The position numbers and the translations under genes are program-made. From Chrysomallon squamiferum (lineage: Eukaryota; Mollusca; Gastropoda; Neomphalida; Peltospiridae), in assembly GCA_012295275.1 (NCBI GenBank), contig CM022666.1, forward strand, positions 11,133,077 through 11,197,076: 64,000 nucleotides of DNA. Reading direction: 5' to 3'. The notes beneath the pieces are model-generated. The model saw only the letters and a program-made list of their open reading frames with translations, had not been told where the DNA came from and searched no databases. Shown here in pieces: positions 13,765 to 25,548 of the stretch (positions are counted from its first letter, which is position 1; the number at the start of each line of letters is the position of its first letter).

Positions 13765-13914
13765 CACAGATTCGGCCCTGAAATGCTATCTCTGCGTGTG
13801 TTTGAAACTTGCTGAGATAATCCTAGAGGAATTGTATATTTTGTTGTTTTCAGTTTTCTGTTTAATATTAACGCTTGAATTCCGGTGGTTTATGTTTTTT
13901 AACCCGAAATAAAG
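13765..13914 (+). other. Probable non-coding leader exon of the B-box gene (3' boundary only)
   Basis: The sequence AAATAAAG|GTAAGT places a consensus donor at 13915-13916. The next good acceptor is TATTTTTTAG at 15941-15950, nine bases before the ATG of the B-box open frame. Splicing these gives an in-frame TAA in the leader just before CCC GAA ATA AAG GTA GTT GTC ATG. The ATG at 15960 would therefore be the true start and this exon would be 5' UTR. The 5' end is not visible. The start given here is only the end of the CT tract. Confidence 0.45.
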
Positions 13915-15249
13915 GTAAGTACAACTTATTTACTAATACTAGTGCTGTTGTACTGCTCCTATTATTACTGCTACTACTATATTTACTACTGCTACTATAT
14001 TTACTACTGCTACAGCTACCACTAAAACTGCTGCTGCAACAAAAGTTACTACTACTACAAACAACTATTTTTTTCTATTATAATTTTCAAATATTATAGT
14101 TTTTTTACATTTTTCAATTTATTTATTTTCTAAATATTATAACTGTACTACAAGAATAATTACAATACATATATCATCTAAATATAAGAAAATGGATATA
14201 CGAAGGCTATTAGAAGAGAAAAAAAAAATAAAATAAAAATAAAATACAAATTCCTTAAAAAAAAAAAAATTATAATAATAATCTTGGAATAGATAGATAA
14301 CAAGAGAAACAAATATTTTCATTGCTATCGTTATCATCATCATCATAATTATTTAGTAATCAATATTTAATTTACTTGAAGTGAAGTTTTATGAAAATAA
14401 AGAAGATGTAATAGAAAGGGCGCGCTGTGTATTAGGAATTCACATGAGAACTAATAAGTTTTGGCGCTCTGTTGAATAGCCTGTAGGTGCGCGTACATGA
14501 GCGAACACAGAGTAACAAACAAAACAAGGCACAAATAAGTTATTAGGAGGTTACAATGTAACCCAAGCACATGAACATACGCGAAGTCACGCATCCGATA
14601 TCTAAAAATATGCCAAGAAACTCACATACACGAAGTGTACAAATACATTTACTTTTTGCTTTTTGCTGTGTTATGAATTTAAAGATTCATGTGTTTTTCT
14701 ATGCATGTGCATACGTGCGTACGTGTTTGCATCTTTTTTTTTTATACGACTCGGGGAGCTAGGAAACAACTGCCCTCCCAAATTCGGGCAGAACTATGGA
14801 GAAAATTGGTACTTGTGTTTTTTTCTTTGTAAAATTTTGGGTATATCCGTCTTTCTGCCTCCTCTCTTTACCAAACGGCTGCCATAGCACCATGTACGTG
14901 TGTGCATCATTATTATTATTATTATTTATTTATTTTAATGTTTTTGCCTGTACGTTGTTTGTTTGTCGTTTGAATTAAATTTTAAAATAAAAATATCCGC
15001 CTTTTTTATCTAAGATCTTTGTATACGAGTCTCTCAGGTAATGCTTCATTCCTCCGTCCGTTAATCGGTTGTTGTTCTGTAAGACGGTCAGACCGATACC
15101 GTAATCTGTGTGAAACTTAAAACGTGAATATAGCAGGTATTGTAAAATAATAAATCTGAGTAGAAACTGAATTCTGACCGATCGCTCTGTAAGAGTATTA
15201 ATGTATAACATACAGATCACGTATGTCTGAAAACATGCATTCTTTCAAC

Positions 15250-15252
<3 letters not shown>

Positions 15253-15323
<71 letters not shown>
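15253..15323. repeat. (GA)n microsatellite
   Basis: About 35 GA units inside the inferred leader intron of the B-box gene, opposite in orientation to the CT tracts at 13.2 and 13.7 kb. Confidence 0.95.
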
Positions 15324-15327
<4 letters not shown>

Positions 15328-15959
15328 ATGCCCTGTAATAAATACATAAACCCTAGTTCTATCGTCCTGATTTTCTTAATTATATGTAAAATATATATTT
15401 TGAATTTTCCATCTTGCAGAATTAAGTGAAACTATTTTATTTTAAAATATAAAAGAAATATTATTATTATCATCATCATCATCATCATAATCATTTTATT
15501 ATTTTATTTATTTATTAATTATTTATATTATTTATTATTATAATATATTTGCGGTACAGATGAAGCATTAAAAAATACAAGAAAAATAAAAGAAAGGAAA
15601 AAACGTGAAGTATGTTTGGAATGTTCTGTTTCCGCATGTTTGTATTTGTTACTTGAGGAAACAAACACATGTTAAAAATGTTGAAAAAAGAAAGAAATTA
15701 ATATCTGGCCGCGTTATAGTAATGTGTGGGTGTGGCTATATGTAAATTCTAGTAATAGTAATAGTGGTAATAGTAGTAAAAAGTAGTTGTCACTAATAAC
15801 GTGTAGTATTATAACAATAGTTCTGGTAGAAATAATTATATATGGTATTTTAAAAAAAATTATTTGTTAAAAGCAACAATATGATTTTCTTTTAATTCCT
15901 TATTTAAGGTATTTAAGTGCACTGATTGTTAATTAGTTATTATTTTTTAGGTAGTTGTC

Positions 15960-16964
15960 ATGGGTGATGCAAAGACACTTAATGGTATGCTATGCGCCAA
16001 AATGGACCCTTGTTCTGACGTCTTCTGTGAACGATGTCTTGTCAGGCCTGCGCAGAAACTGACGAAACCAAAAAATATCAACTGCCAGTCATGCAAGAAA
16101 CCCATACCACCCCCTAAACCGGCGCACCTTTCATACAAAGGTTCGGATTTTCAAACCGCGTTGGTGTTAAAGAGTCTAATAGACAAACTCAAAATATACG
16201 AAGAACACGAAAAGAAAGGAACACTTGTGGTCTGTCAACGAGTTCTTGAAGATCAGCTGTCTTCAGAGGTAACTGATGATACAGAGAAAAACAAAGACGA
16301 CATTGACAACACTGACATGAAGGCAATGTGTCAACGACATCCAGATATGGAGGTTGACTGCTTCTGCTCAGATTGCAGTGTCCTCATTTGCAGCCATTGC
16401 ATCGTTGACGGCCATGAACAATGTTCTAGCCGTCTGACGATCTTGGAAGCAATTGCTTTTCAGAAACAGAACATTTCTGAAGCAGGGAAGGAAAAACGGC
16501 GCGAGATGAGTCAATTCGGTCTCAAAACGCAATTTTCCGTGGGCCTGATTGAAAACGAAATTGAAAATTTTACACGACAGGCTGAGAAAGCGAAGACTGA
16601 AATTCGTCTCCAGGCACAGAGGCTGATACGACAGATCCACGAGGAAGAAGAGAAGTTTCTGAACCAGGTAGACAAGTGTTACAATGAAGACATATTTAAA
16701 CTAAAGTCGTTAAAAGAAATCTTTGACAACTTTCGTCAGTGTGGCGAGGCCTTCATGCCGGTCATTCAGAACCAGAAAGACGTTACGATGGAATATTTGA
16801 TTAAAGTTGACCTATTTACGAGAACCATGTCAAAGTACAATAACGTCAGCGAGCCTCAAGTACCATCCCTGGAGTTCCGGCCGAGCAGACGACAGCAAAT
16901 CAATCTTGGTGTGATAACCATTTTCCACGACGATTTTGAAGAAATCAACGAAGTTCTGGATTAA
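15960..16964 (+). CDS. TRIM-like B-box zinc-finger protein with a degenerate RING, 334 aa
   Basis: The exon follows a clear acceptor (15949-15950), and the ATG sits in the context GTCATGG. The N-terminus holds the second half of a RING-like finger: C18-S-D-V-F-C23-E-R-C26 and C42-Q-S-C45. The usual His of C-x-H-x2-C is Asp, and the first C-x2-C pair is missing (only C12 precedes). A B-box follows at residues 124-155 (C124, H127, C136, C139, C144, C147, H152, C155), then a coiled coil (about 160-250) and a short tail. No SPRY, NHL or other C-terminal domain is present before the stop. TRIM proteins are ubiquitin ligases in signalling and innate defence, but this one probably lacks RING ligase activity. 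It could be a regulatory or scaffold paralogue from an expanded family. Neighbour: divergent from the TSC22D-like gene. Confidence 0.85.
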   Translation: MGDAKTLNGMLCAKMDPCSDVFCERCLVRPAQKLTKPKNINCQSCKKPIPPPKPAHLSYKGSDFQTALVLKSLIDKLKIYEEHEKKGTLVVCQRVLEDQLSSEVTDDTEKNKDDIDNTDMKAMCQRHPDMEVDCFCSDCSVLICSHCIVDGHEQCSSRLTILEAIAFQKQNISEAGKEKRREMSQFGLKTQFSVGLIENEIENFTRQAEKAKTEIRLQAQRLIRQIHEEEEKFLNQVDKCYNEDIFKLKSLKEIFDNFRQCGEAFMPVIQNQKDVTMEYLIKVDLFTRTMSKYNNVSEPQVPSLEFRPSRRQQINLGVITIFHDDFEEINEVLD

Positions 16965-17203
16965 ACTGATGGTATCTGAGATATATCTCGATAACGACGT
17001 TGATGATTCAGGGTAGAAAGCAAACCTTCATCGAAATTCAAAATTAATATAAAACAAGAGTTTTCCTAATGGTAGTTTGGATGTAATGAACAGTGTAAGG
17101 TGTCTGATAATCTATTACCTAGAAGATTAACTCTTATTAATTTAAAAAAAAAAAAAAAATGTTTGTGATAGATTACTGTATTATTTTATTTTAATAATCA
17201 TTT

Positions 17204-17209
17204 AATAAA
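17204..17209 (+). terminator. Polyadenylation signal of the B-box gene
   Basis: AATAAA about 240 bp after the stop codon, following an A-rich tract at 17143-17159. It is the first canonical signal downstream of the stop. Confidence 0.55.
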
Positions 17210-17484
17210 GTTGTTTAATTATATATTTTTCTCATGCTTTTCACAATTCTATTTTATTGTTCCATCTCTTATTTATTTTAATTTTCTTTCATTCCTTTTC
17301 TCTCTTGTCCTTCACACAAAAGCTCACTAAAAGATGCAAAATCCCAATCTCCAGAATGTCAACTGCAGAAAACTAATTATCATTATGCACTGAGGCAGAT
17401 ACACAATTTGTTATTGAGAAGGATGGGGAAGGGAATTATGACAGAGGAAGGCAAAAAGAACAAATGTAAAGGAAGAGAACAATC

Positions 17485-17516
<32 letters not shown>

Positions 17517-17892
17517 AATAATAATAATAAATACCAGTAAATAATGCAAAAGGTACTGACTCAGTTTATGCAAATGATTAATGCTCATCAAATGATTTTT
17601 TTAAACTATGCATCCTGATATAACAAAATTAATATATAACAATGAACCCCCCCCAAAAAAAGAGCAAAATAAACAAACAACAAAAATACTAATAAAGAAA
17701 AACCCCAACAAATCAAAGTGATTTTCAAAAATAAAATTGCACTTTATTGTATAACATTCAAACATGAAGACAGACACGTTTTTGTATATAAGATGAAATG
17801 TGACCAATTTTCATGAAGGTTACAAAAATTGAGTGATACTGTTGTAAAACACTTAATATCTACTATTTTTTTCTATTTTTACCAATACATAT

Positions 17893-17937
<45 letters not shown>

Positions 17938-18975
17938 CAGTGCTTTTGTGACACCCAGTCTAGATAATGAAATATTTTAAAGAATATAAAAAATGTTCTC
18001 CAAAATAATAATAAAAAATTAAAGAAACATAATAAAACATTTAGTTCCCTTCATGAAAAAAGATTACAAATGATGTTCACCACAAAATATTATCACAGAT
18101 AAATGCATTAAATGTATAAATCAACAGAAAAGTGTATTTCGTTAATCAGTTCCCCCATTTTTCAAATCCTGTCAGCACATATATTAATATAATTTCATTT
18201 TGTGATATGAACATAATAATCCTTATTACATACAGTTTAGCCCTCAACTGCTGAACTGTTATGTTACACAAGTAAAATAGAAAAAATCTCAGAAACTTAA
18301 ATTTAGTTTTAATTTTTATAATTATTTATTTTTTATTTATCCTTGTGTTAATATTTAAAGTACATTTATTAAAAACCTCATTATTTATTTTTCTTTCTTC
18401 TTTAAATATTTGTATTCATTATTATTATTATTTAGTATTATTAAATATAAATCAGTTGTCTATTTTTGTGAAATCTGCCAGTCTTTACATTATCTTGAAA
18501 AGCCACTAACTTTAAATCTATTAAAGTATAATACCATATACACTATATTCTCTTTAACCAACCATCTAATACATAAACAGTTTTAAACCTGACAAACCTA
18601 CTACATTAAATGTTTGTCTATCACAGATAACTTGAAGTTTTCAGAGTTTATTTATATATTTATTTATTTATTTACTTCATTAGTCATTTAAATTTTGAAA
18701 CCTGGAGTAGTTTTTTGAATTTCTCTTCATTAGTTAGCAAATAAGTAATTTGCAAAATATTTAAAATATTTTCAACTCTTAGACTCTAACTTCTTTTTAA
18801 AAGTTCTCTTCACTCTTATTTTAGCTATACAACTTTTGCAATTACTTTTCTAAAAAGGTAGCTTCTTTTTGTTTTTATATCCCAGGAGATTTCAATTTCT
18901 GATCACTGTATTATTCAATTTTACTGATTAAAGAATTAAATATATATAAAAATGTTTTCAAAATTTCACTTTTTG
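17210..18975. other. Convergent intergenic region and 3' UTRs
   Basis: This separates the 3' ends of the B-box gene (plus strand) and the CEP63-like gene (minus strand). It contains an (ACA)n/(ATA)n tract near 17486-17530 and a (CA)n tract near 17896-17932. No coding stretch was recognised. It should include the 3' UTR of the CEP63-like gene. Confidence 0.6.
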
Positions 18976-19130
18976 TTATCTGTGGTGATATTTCTCAATT
19001 GAAGTGTCCATGTTTATTTTCATCTCCTCAATTCGTGAGTCAATCAGTTTCTCAAACTCTTTCATTCTTTCTTCTTCTCCACTGAGAAATTTCTCAGCTG
19101 CAGCTTCTGCAGAGTTGTCAAACTGAAAAA

Positions 19131-19162
<32 letters not shown>

Positions 19163-19273
19163 ACAAAAACAAATAATCAAACAAATAAATAAGTAAGTAA
19201 ATAAACTGATAAATAAATAAATAAATAAATTTATAAATAAATAAATAAATTTATAAATAAATAAATAAATTTA

Positions 19274-19332
<59 letters not shown>

Positions 19333-21966
19333 AAGAATGCATAAATATTATAATTTTTATAAGAAAACATGGCTCCATATAATATCAGAAAATATTTTTT
19401 ATCATCATTACCTCTGTTTTGGCTAGAAAAATCAAAATATAAAAACCAAAACTTACAATATTTTTAGACAATCTAATAACAACCTGTATCAAAAGTGAGA
19501 CACAGTATAATAATAAAACTTGCATGAAAATCTGGAGACAATCTAAAAAGAACAACTTACATTTAAATCTAGAGAGAGCCTAGAAGAGTCTAAATCTACG
19601 AAGGAGTGTAACAGCGACATTGGTTCTGAGTCTAGGACTGTCCCAGCACTGTTCTGTGACACGTTCTTCTCATCCAGCAGATCTGTCAGTCCTAACAGAT
19701 ACACAAGATAAGTCTCAGCTTTTCTTTTATTAGTAACACATACAAACAGAATTTTTGTGTTTTAAATTATGAGTCATATTAGAGTCTAATATAATTATAA
19801 CTGCACTGTTTAATTTGATTCATGGACTTAATTTTGTACTTTTTAATACAACAAAATATTTATTTTGTTTCGTATTGAAAAGTTTGAACTAAATTAAAAG
19901 AATAACTTACGCGTGTTTTCTCGTTTCTCAAGCTGCAGCTGATCTTGCAGTCTGAGTTTTTGTGACTCCAGTAGGTGAATCTGGTCGTGGTGTCGTCGGA
20001 CTGTGGAATCCATGTACATCTGCATTGTGCTGAACTGATGATCTCTGGCAATTTCAGCTTGGTCACGCTCTCTACAAAAAAAAGAAAAAAAAAGAAAAGA
20101 ATTAAAAATAGGAAGGTTTATATTCATATATCATCAAAAGTGCTAATTATAAATACTTTTAAAAACAATATTCAGAGGTACAACACACTGATACTTTCCA
20201 GTTCCAACAAAGGCTCCAAAACTGGTTTATTAGTTTCTTAGCTATGGGAATGTGCATTCAAAATAATTCCTTGCTGCAAATGAATAACTTGTTTGTTTTA
20301 AACTTTAATATTAAACTGCATGGAAGTCTCTTTAAACATTTATTTGTTTGTAATGAATATTATTTTGGAAATGCTTTTTCTAATACGCAGAATATTTAGA
20401 ATAACAAAGATGTTAGGTTCCTGCATGCAGTTATTCACCCATTTATATAGTCATTCATTCTTAAAATACTGGCAATTTCTTTCTTTCTTTCTTTTCTTCA
20501 TTGTTTTCTTGTTTGTTTTACCTCTGGTCATTTGCCTTCAAGCCCTGAATGGTCAGTTCTGAATTGACTGTTGTGGCCTGCAGCCTGTTGTAAAATTCTT
20601 GTTCCATATTTGTCATTTCTTTCTGAATGCGTGAAATATCTTCTTGTAATGCACGGTTCTCTTGCTGTAAAAATGGGGGGGGAAAAAATAAAATAATAAT
20701 AATAATAATTAAATAATAATAATAGTAATAATAATAATTAAAACAGATATAATGATAGTTAAAAAAAAAGGATTTTACATTGTAAACGTCTTTTATTGTA
20801 AACATGAACCTACACCATAATACTGTTTGGTTTTCTCGTATGTAATGCACAACATTAAATAATAATTATTATATTGTATGTATAATATAATTTCATATTG
20901 TATGGTTAATGCTCTTGTATAAAAAGAACATTTATTTTATTTTATTTTGTTTTGTTTTGATTGTATAATAATGATTAATAGTTTGGCAATTTCTCTACCA
21001 GTATAATAAACATAACAGTTAATGATAGTCTGTTACATTAAGTTATCCAAAGATTAGTAATTTTGTATATGTATGCATGCTTACAGTTTAACAGTGTTTA
21101 TATACTTTATAGTCAGTAATGTCTATCTGTAAATTACCTGTAGTTTAGTAATTTTGTTCAGGTAATCATCATTAATTGTCTGCAGTTGGTGCTCTGCCTC
21201 AACACGGTCGAACACATTTCTCAGTTTATCCATCACGTCATGACGCAGGTGACGATTTTCCACCTGTAGCGACTCAATTTGAGCTTCTGCTACCTGTAAC
21301 AAAATAAATAAATATGTCAAATATCATGCATATACCAGCATAAAATATTAATGCAGAAACAAAGAACACTGTGCAGAACAGATAATATTTCATTCAAATT
21401 ATCCTATTTTAATCTAGTACATTTGTGATATTTTTATACCAACACCCATACCAAAATCAAAATTAATAATGGAAAAATAACAACAAAAAACTGTCAGTTT
21501 ATATATATGTTAAAAAAATAAAAAAAAGCAAAAAACAGAACAAAAACAAAATTAAAAACTAAATTTAAATTAAGAATTTTTTTTATTTTACCTTCAACTC
21601 AGCTGTCTTACTGTTTAGCTGGGTGCAGTTCTCTGTGAGATTCAGCTCCAAGTTTGAACATTTTTCATTCATCGTTACTACCGCTGACTCACGCTGATGT
21701 ACTTCAGTTGTCAACTCTGACAGTTTCAGTTTCATTCCCATCAGCTGAGCCTGGTGACGGTCTTCTGATGTTGACAGTCTGTCAGTCAGCTGGCAGATTA
21801 TTAAGAATAAATAAACAAACAAACAAACAAACAAACAATGAGAACTATCTAACTAATTAAACAAACTAAATAATTTGACTATATTTATGCCAGCTGCAGA
21901 TCAAGTGTACTTTAAAAATAAATAAATAAAGAAGTTAGTTAGTAAGTAAGTAAATAAAGAAACAAA

Positions 21967-22009
<43 letters not shown>

Positions 22010-25000
22010 ATGATCTGACTATGTTTAAACGGGATCAAATAAAATTCAGAATCTAGTAGATATTAACAATACCTATAAAAGAATTTTTGCATCATGAGTC
22101 ATTAGTTATAAACCGGATCTAATAATAGATCTTCAGAAGCTGTTTATTATTGAAGATAAAAAAAATAAGGAAAAAAGTGAAATAATTAAAAAACAAAAAA
22201 TAAATAACTAAAATAATAATAAAAAATAATAAATGTTAAAATAATTTCTGACAGTGTGTCTGTCTAACAACAGATATGAAATGAATGTTTCTAAAATAAA
22301 TTATGTTAGAAACATCTGACATCTTACGCTGCACAAGTGTTGTAAACTGATATATTTCTACAATCCAGCTTCATGCCACTTTTATCAGCCAAATAGCTCT
22401 CATACCTGTCACAAGTGCCACCCAGATAAAGTTTTCACAAGGTGATTTAATTTTTTGACTTTGTCACTGATGTGTGAAAACATTAAATAAAACCAAATGA
22501 ATATATGACAATTTATTTTACCTTCTGAATTTCAGATTTCAGTTGACTTAGTTGAGTATTTTTAATGTAATCCAATTCTTCTTCCTAGAAAAGAAACAAC
22601 AACACTCATTTTAAATAGAGAAAATAAACCATTCAGAAGGCAACAAAGACAAGAAATATAAATAGTTAAAAAAATAATGTCTGCAATAGCATATACAATA
22701 AAATGAGGTAATAGATCTAAGGAATTTATTTTTTCATCTAAGTGCTTGGGTATTTCTGTTTGCTTTTGTTGTTCAGTTTTTTTTTATCTTAACTCAACAT
22801 TTAACAAAACAATGTTGTGATGATCACTTTACAAAGTTAACAAAATAATGGGAACAACGAAAGGAAGTAATACATCAAGGGAGATTACTTTGTCATGCAG
22901 TTGCTTGGTTATTTCTGATAGTCGGGTATTGGTCAGTTTTAACTTGTTTTCCAACATGGCCACCTCATCCTTCAACTTCTTTTCTTTCCTTCTCAGATCT
23001 CTGAATTAAGTAAACAAATTAGAAACACTATAAGTAAACATGATAAAATAATTAGCTCATATAGTCACTCAATGTGACATCTTAATTTATCATCTAACTG
23101 CAGTAGTAAATCTTATAAATCCATTGACCACACAGATGTATACATATGGACATGCATGCATACAAAAACACACATGTATATTGGTCAGTATTTATTAAAG
23201 TTTGATTTTGCTTCTATCACAAAAACAGAAAGACACACATACACACACAAAATACATATACAGTGTTATCATTAGTAGTGGTGTGGTAGAAGGTAAAGCA
23301 TTGATAGTTTTTATGGTGAACTTTACAGCAATAGTAACCGAAATAACTGTGTAATAATGTTACTGATAGTGACTATCTGTCTTCTACATACTTATGCAGC
23401 TAATGCCAACATACATACTCTTCTTTTTTTTTGAACCAAGCTACATAAATAAACTCAATATTTGTATTTACAAACAACTCATTAAGAAACTGTTTAATAT
23501 AGAAATAAAAATAAATTTAATATCAGCAAGAAAATTTACCTAATTTCGGTTCTTGCATCTTGCAGAGATTCTTGTAGACTGGAGACTTTTTCTGACACTT
23601 CATGCTGCACACCATTTCCTAGACTTCTGACATAAATAATCAAGCAACGTTTTATTTTTTATTTTTAGGTATATAAATTATTAAATGTCTAAATAATTTG
23701 ATGATTTTGAAGAAAAACAGGAATATAGTTCAATTGTAACAGTAAAATAATGTTTATAAGATCATTAAATAGAATACAATAAAAATATGGACTAAATAAA
23801 TGAAATAAAAATATGTAAATAAAATAAGCAAATAAATGTGTAAGTAAATAAGTAAATAAAATAACTAACTAAGTAAGTAAGTAAGTAGGTAAATAAATAA
23901 ATAAATAAAGTAAAACTTTTCAAAAACACAAAATGGTCAAACTAGACATTAATCAAAATATGACTGAAGAAACACATAAATAGAGAAGCTTTTAATATTA
24001 CATAAAAAAAATCAATTTAGAAATTGTAGTTTTCTTATAAAGTGTATAAGCTAATATCACATATAACATTTTACAAAACGGAACAAAAATAATTCTGACC
24101 CCAAGATGCAGATATAAGCTATGTTGAAACTTAGGCAATAACAGTCGAGTATTTATACTTTTTTTAGGTGGGGGGCGCAATGCCATAAGTTCAGCAGCTA
24201 CTGAAAACTATGAATGCAGTAAAGTGATATAAACATACTAATATGTTATCAGCTGTTTATCAGTTACATATATCATGAGAAATCCTCATTATTCTAGTTT
24301 AAAACTAAATATAACTGTTTTTCATATCTGTCAAACAAGCATGTCTGTAAAGATTAGTACAGATAGTATTCTAAAGATATCTCCAGACATTAGAAGATGT
24401 TAAAAGGAAACTTACTTGATGACGTCATCTTTGGCTGCCAGCGTCTGCTCCATGGCAGTCAGTCGCTGGAAGTACTGCTGACAGTCTTCCTGTGCAGCAC
24501 GCAGCAGTCTGTCGTGTGACTCTAGATCACTCTCTAGAGAACTCTTCTCTGTCTCTGTAACCTTGGTAACAAAGTAAAGTTATGTTAATTATCTAATGAA
24601 TGTTGCTGTCTTTGTAATGAAGTAAAACTATGTTAATTCTAGACATTTTTTTCTTCTGTTTTTGTAGCCTTGGTAACAATGTAAAAAACCTGAAGTAAAC
24701 TCTCTAGAAAACTCTAGTAGTAGTGTAGTAATAATACTAGTTTGGTCATAATAATACTAATAACAGTAACTTAATCTGATTATGAAATCTTTTTTGTCAG
24801 TCTTTAATTATCTCCCTTGTTAATGTAACACTAACATTTTTATTTTTTCAATGAAAATTATATCTAATGCTATTTTGGTCTGATACCATAACATGCATCA
24901 ATATGCCTGTATGTATGTGTCTGAAAATAAATAAATAAATAATTTTAAAAGGAACTTACTCTGAGGTTATGGTTGAGTTTTCTAACATCTTCTAGAAGTG

Positions 25001-25467
25001 TTTCGTTGTCATTCATTGCACGTTTGTGAGCTGTGAGAGCTTCATTCAGAGATGTCTTCAACTTGCTTATTTTCTCCTGCTGTTCAGTAAAAATAGTAAA
25101 TTGCAGTTATATTATCAGTAGATGTAGATCAGTTTAAACAATAAGTTAAAAAGAATAATGTATTCTACTGATTGAAGTAGTAAAAAGAAAATTAATAATA
25201 AGTGGATTTCCTTATCTGAAATGCTTGAAGCTAAAAACTATTTGTGACTTTCACAATTTTTATTTCATTGTATATGATAGTTTGAGGATTTATATGTTAT
25301 ATAGGCTTTATATTCCTAGCCTGAAGTTTAATTTTGATTAATTATGAAAGATTTAATTTTTATACACAGATTCAAAAAAGAAAAAAGAAGAAAAAATGAA
25401 CAGCAACTAAAAAAGGTATGTGCGTGTGTGTCTTGTGTGTGTGTGTGTGTGTGTGTATAGATACATA

Positions 25468-25548
<81 letters not shown>

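Noticed and set aside
13664-13912. Open frame of Leu-Ser repeats followed by CYLCVCLKLAE
   Set aside because: Produced by the (CT)n tract. The Cys-containing tail is not in the frame that splices to the B-box exon.
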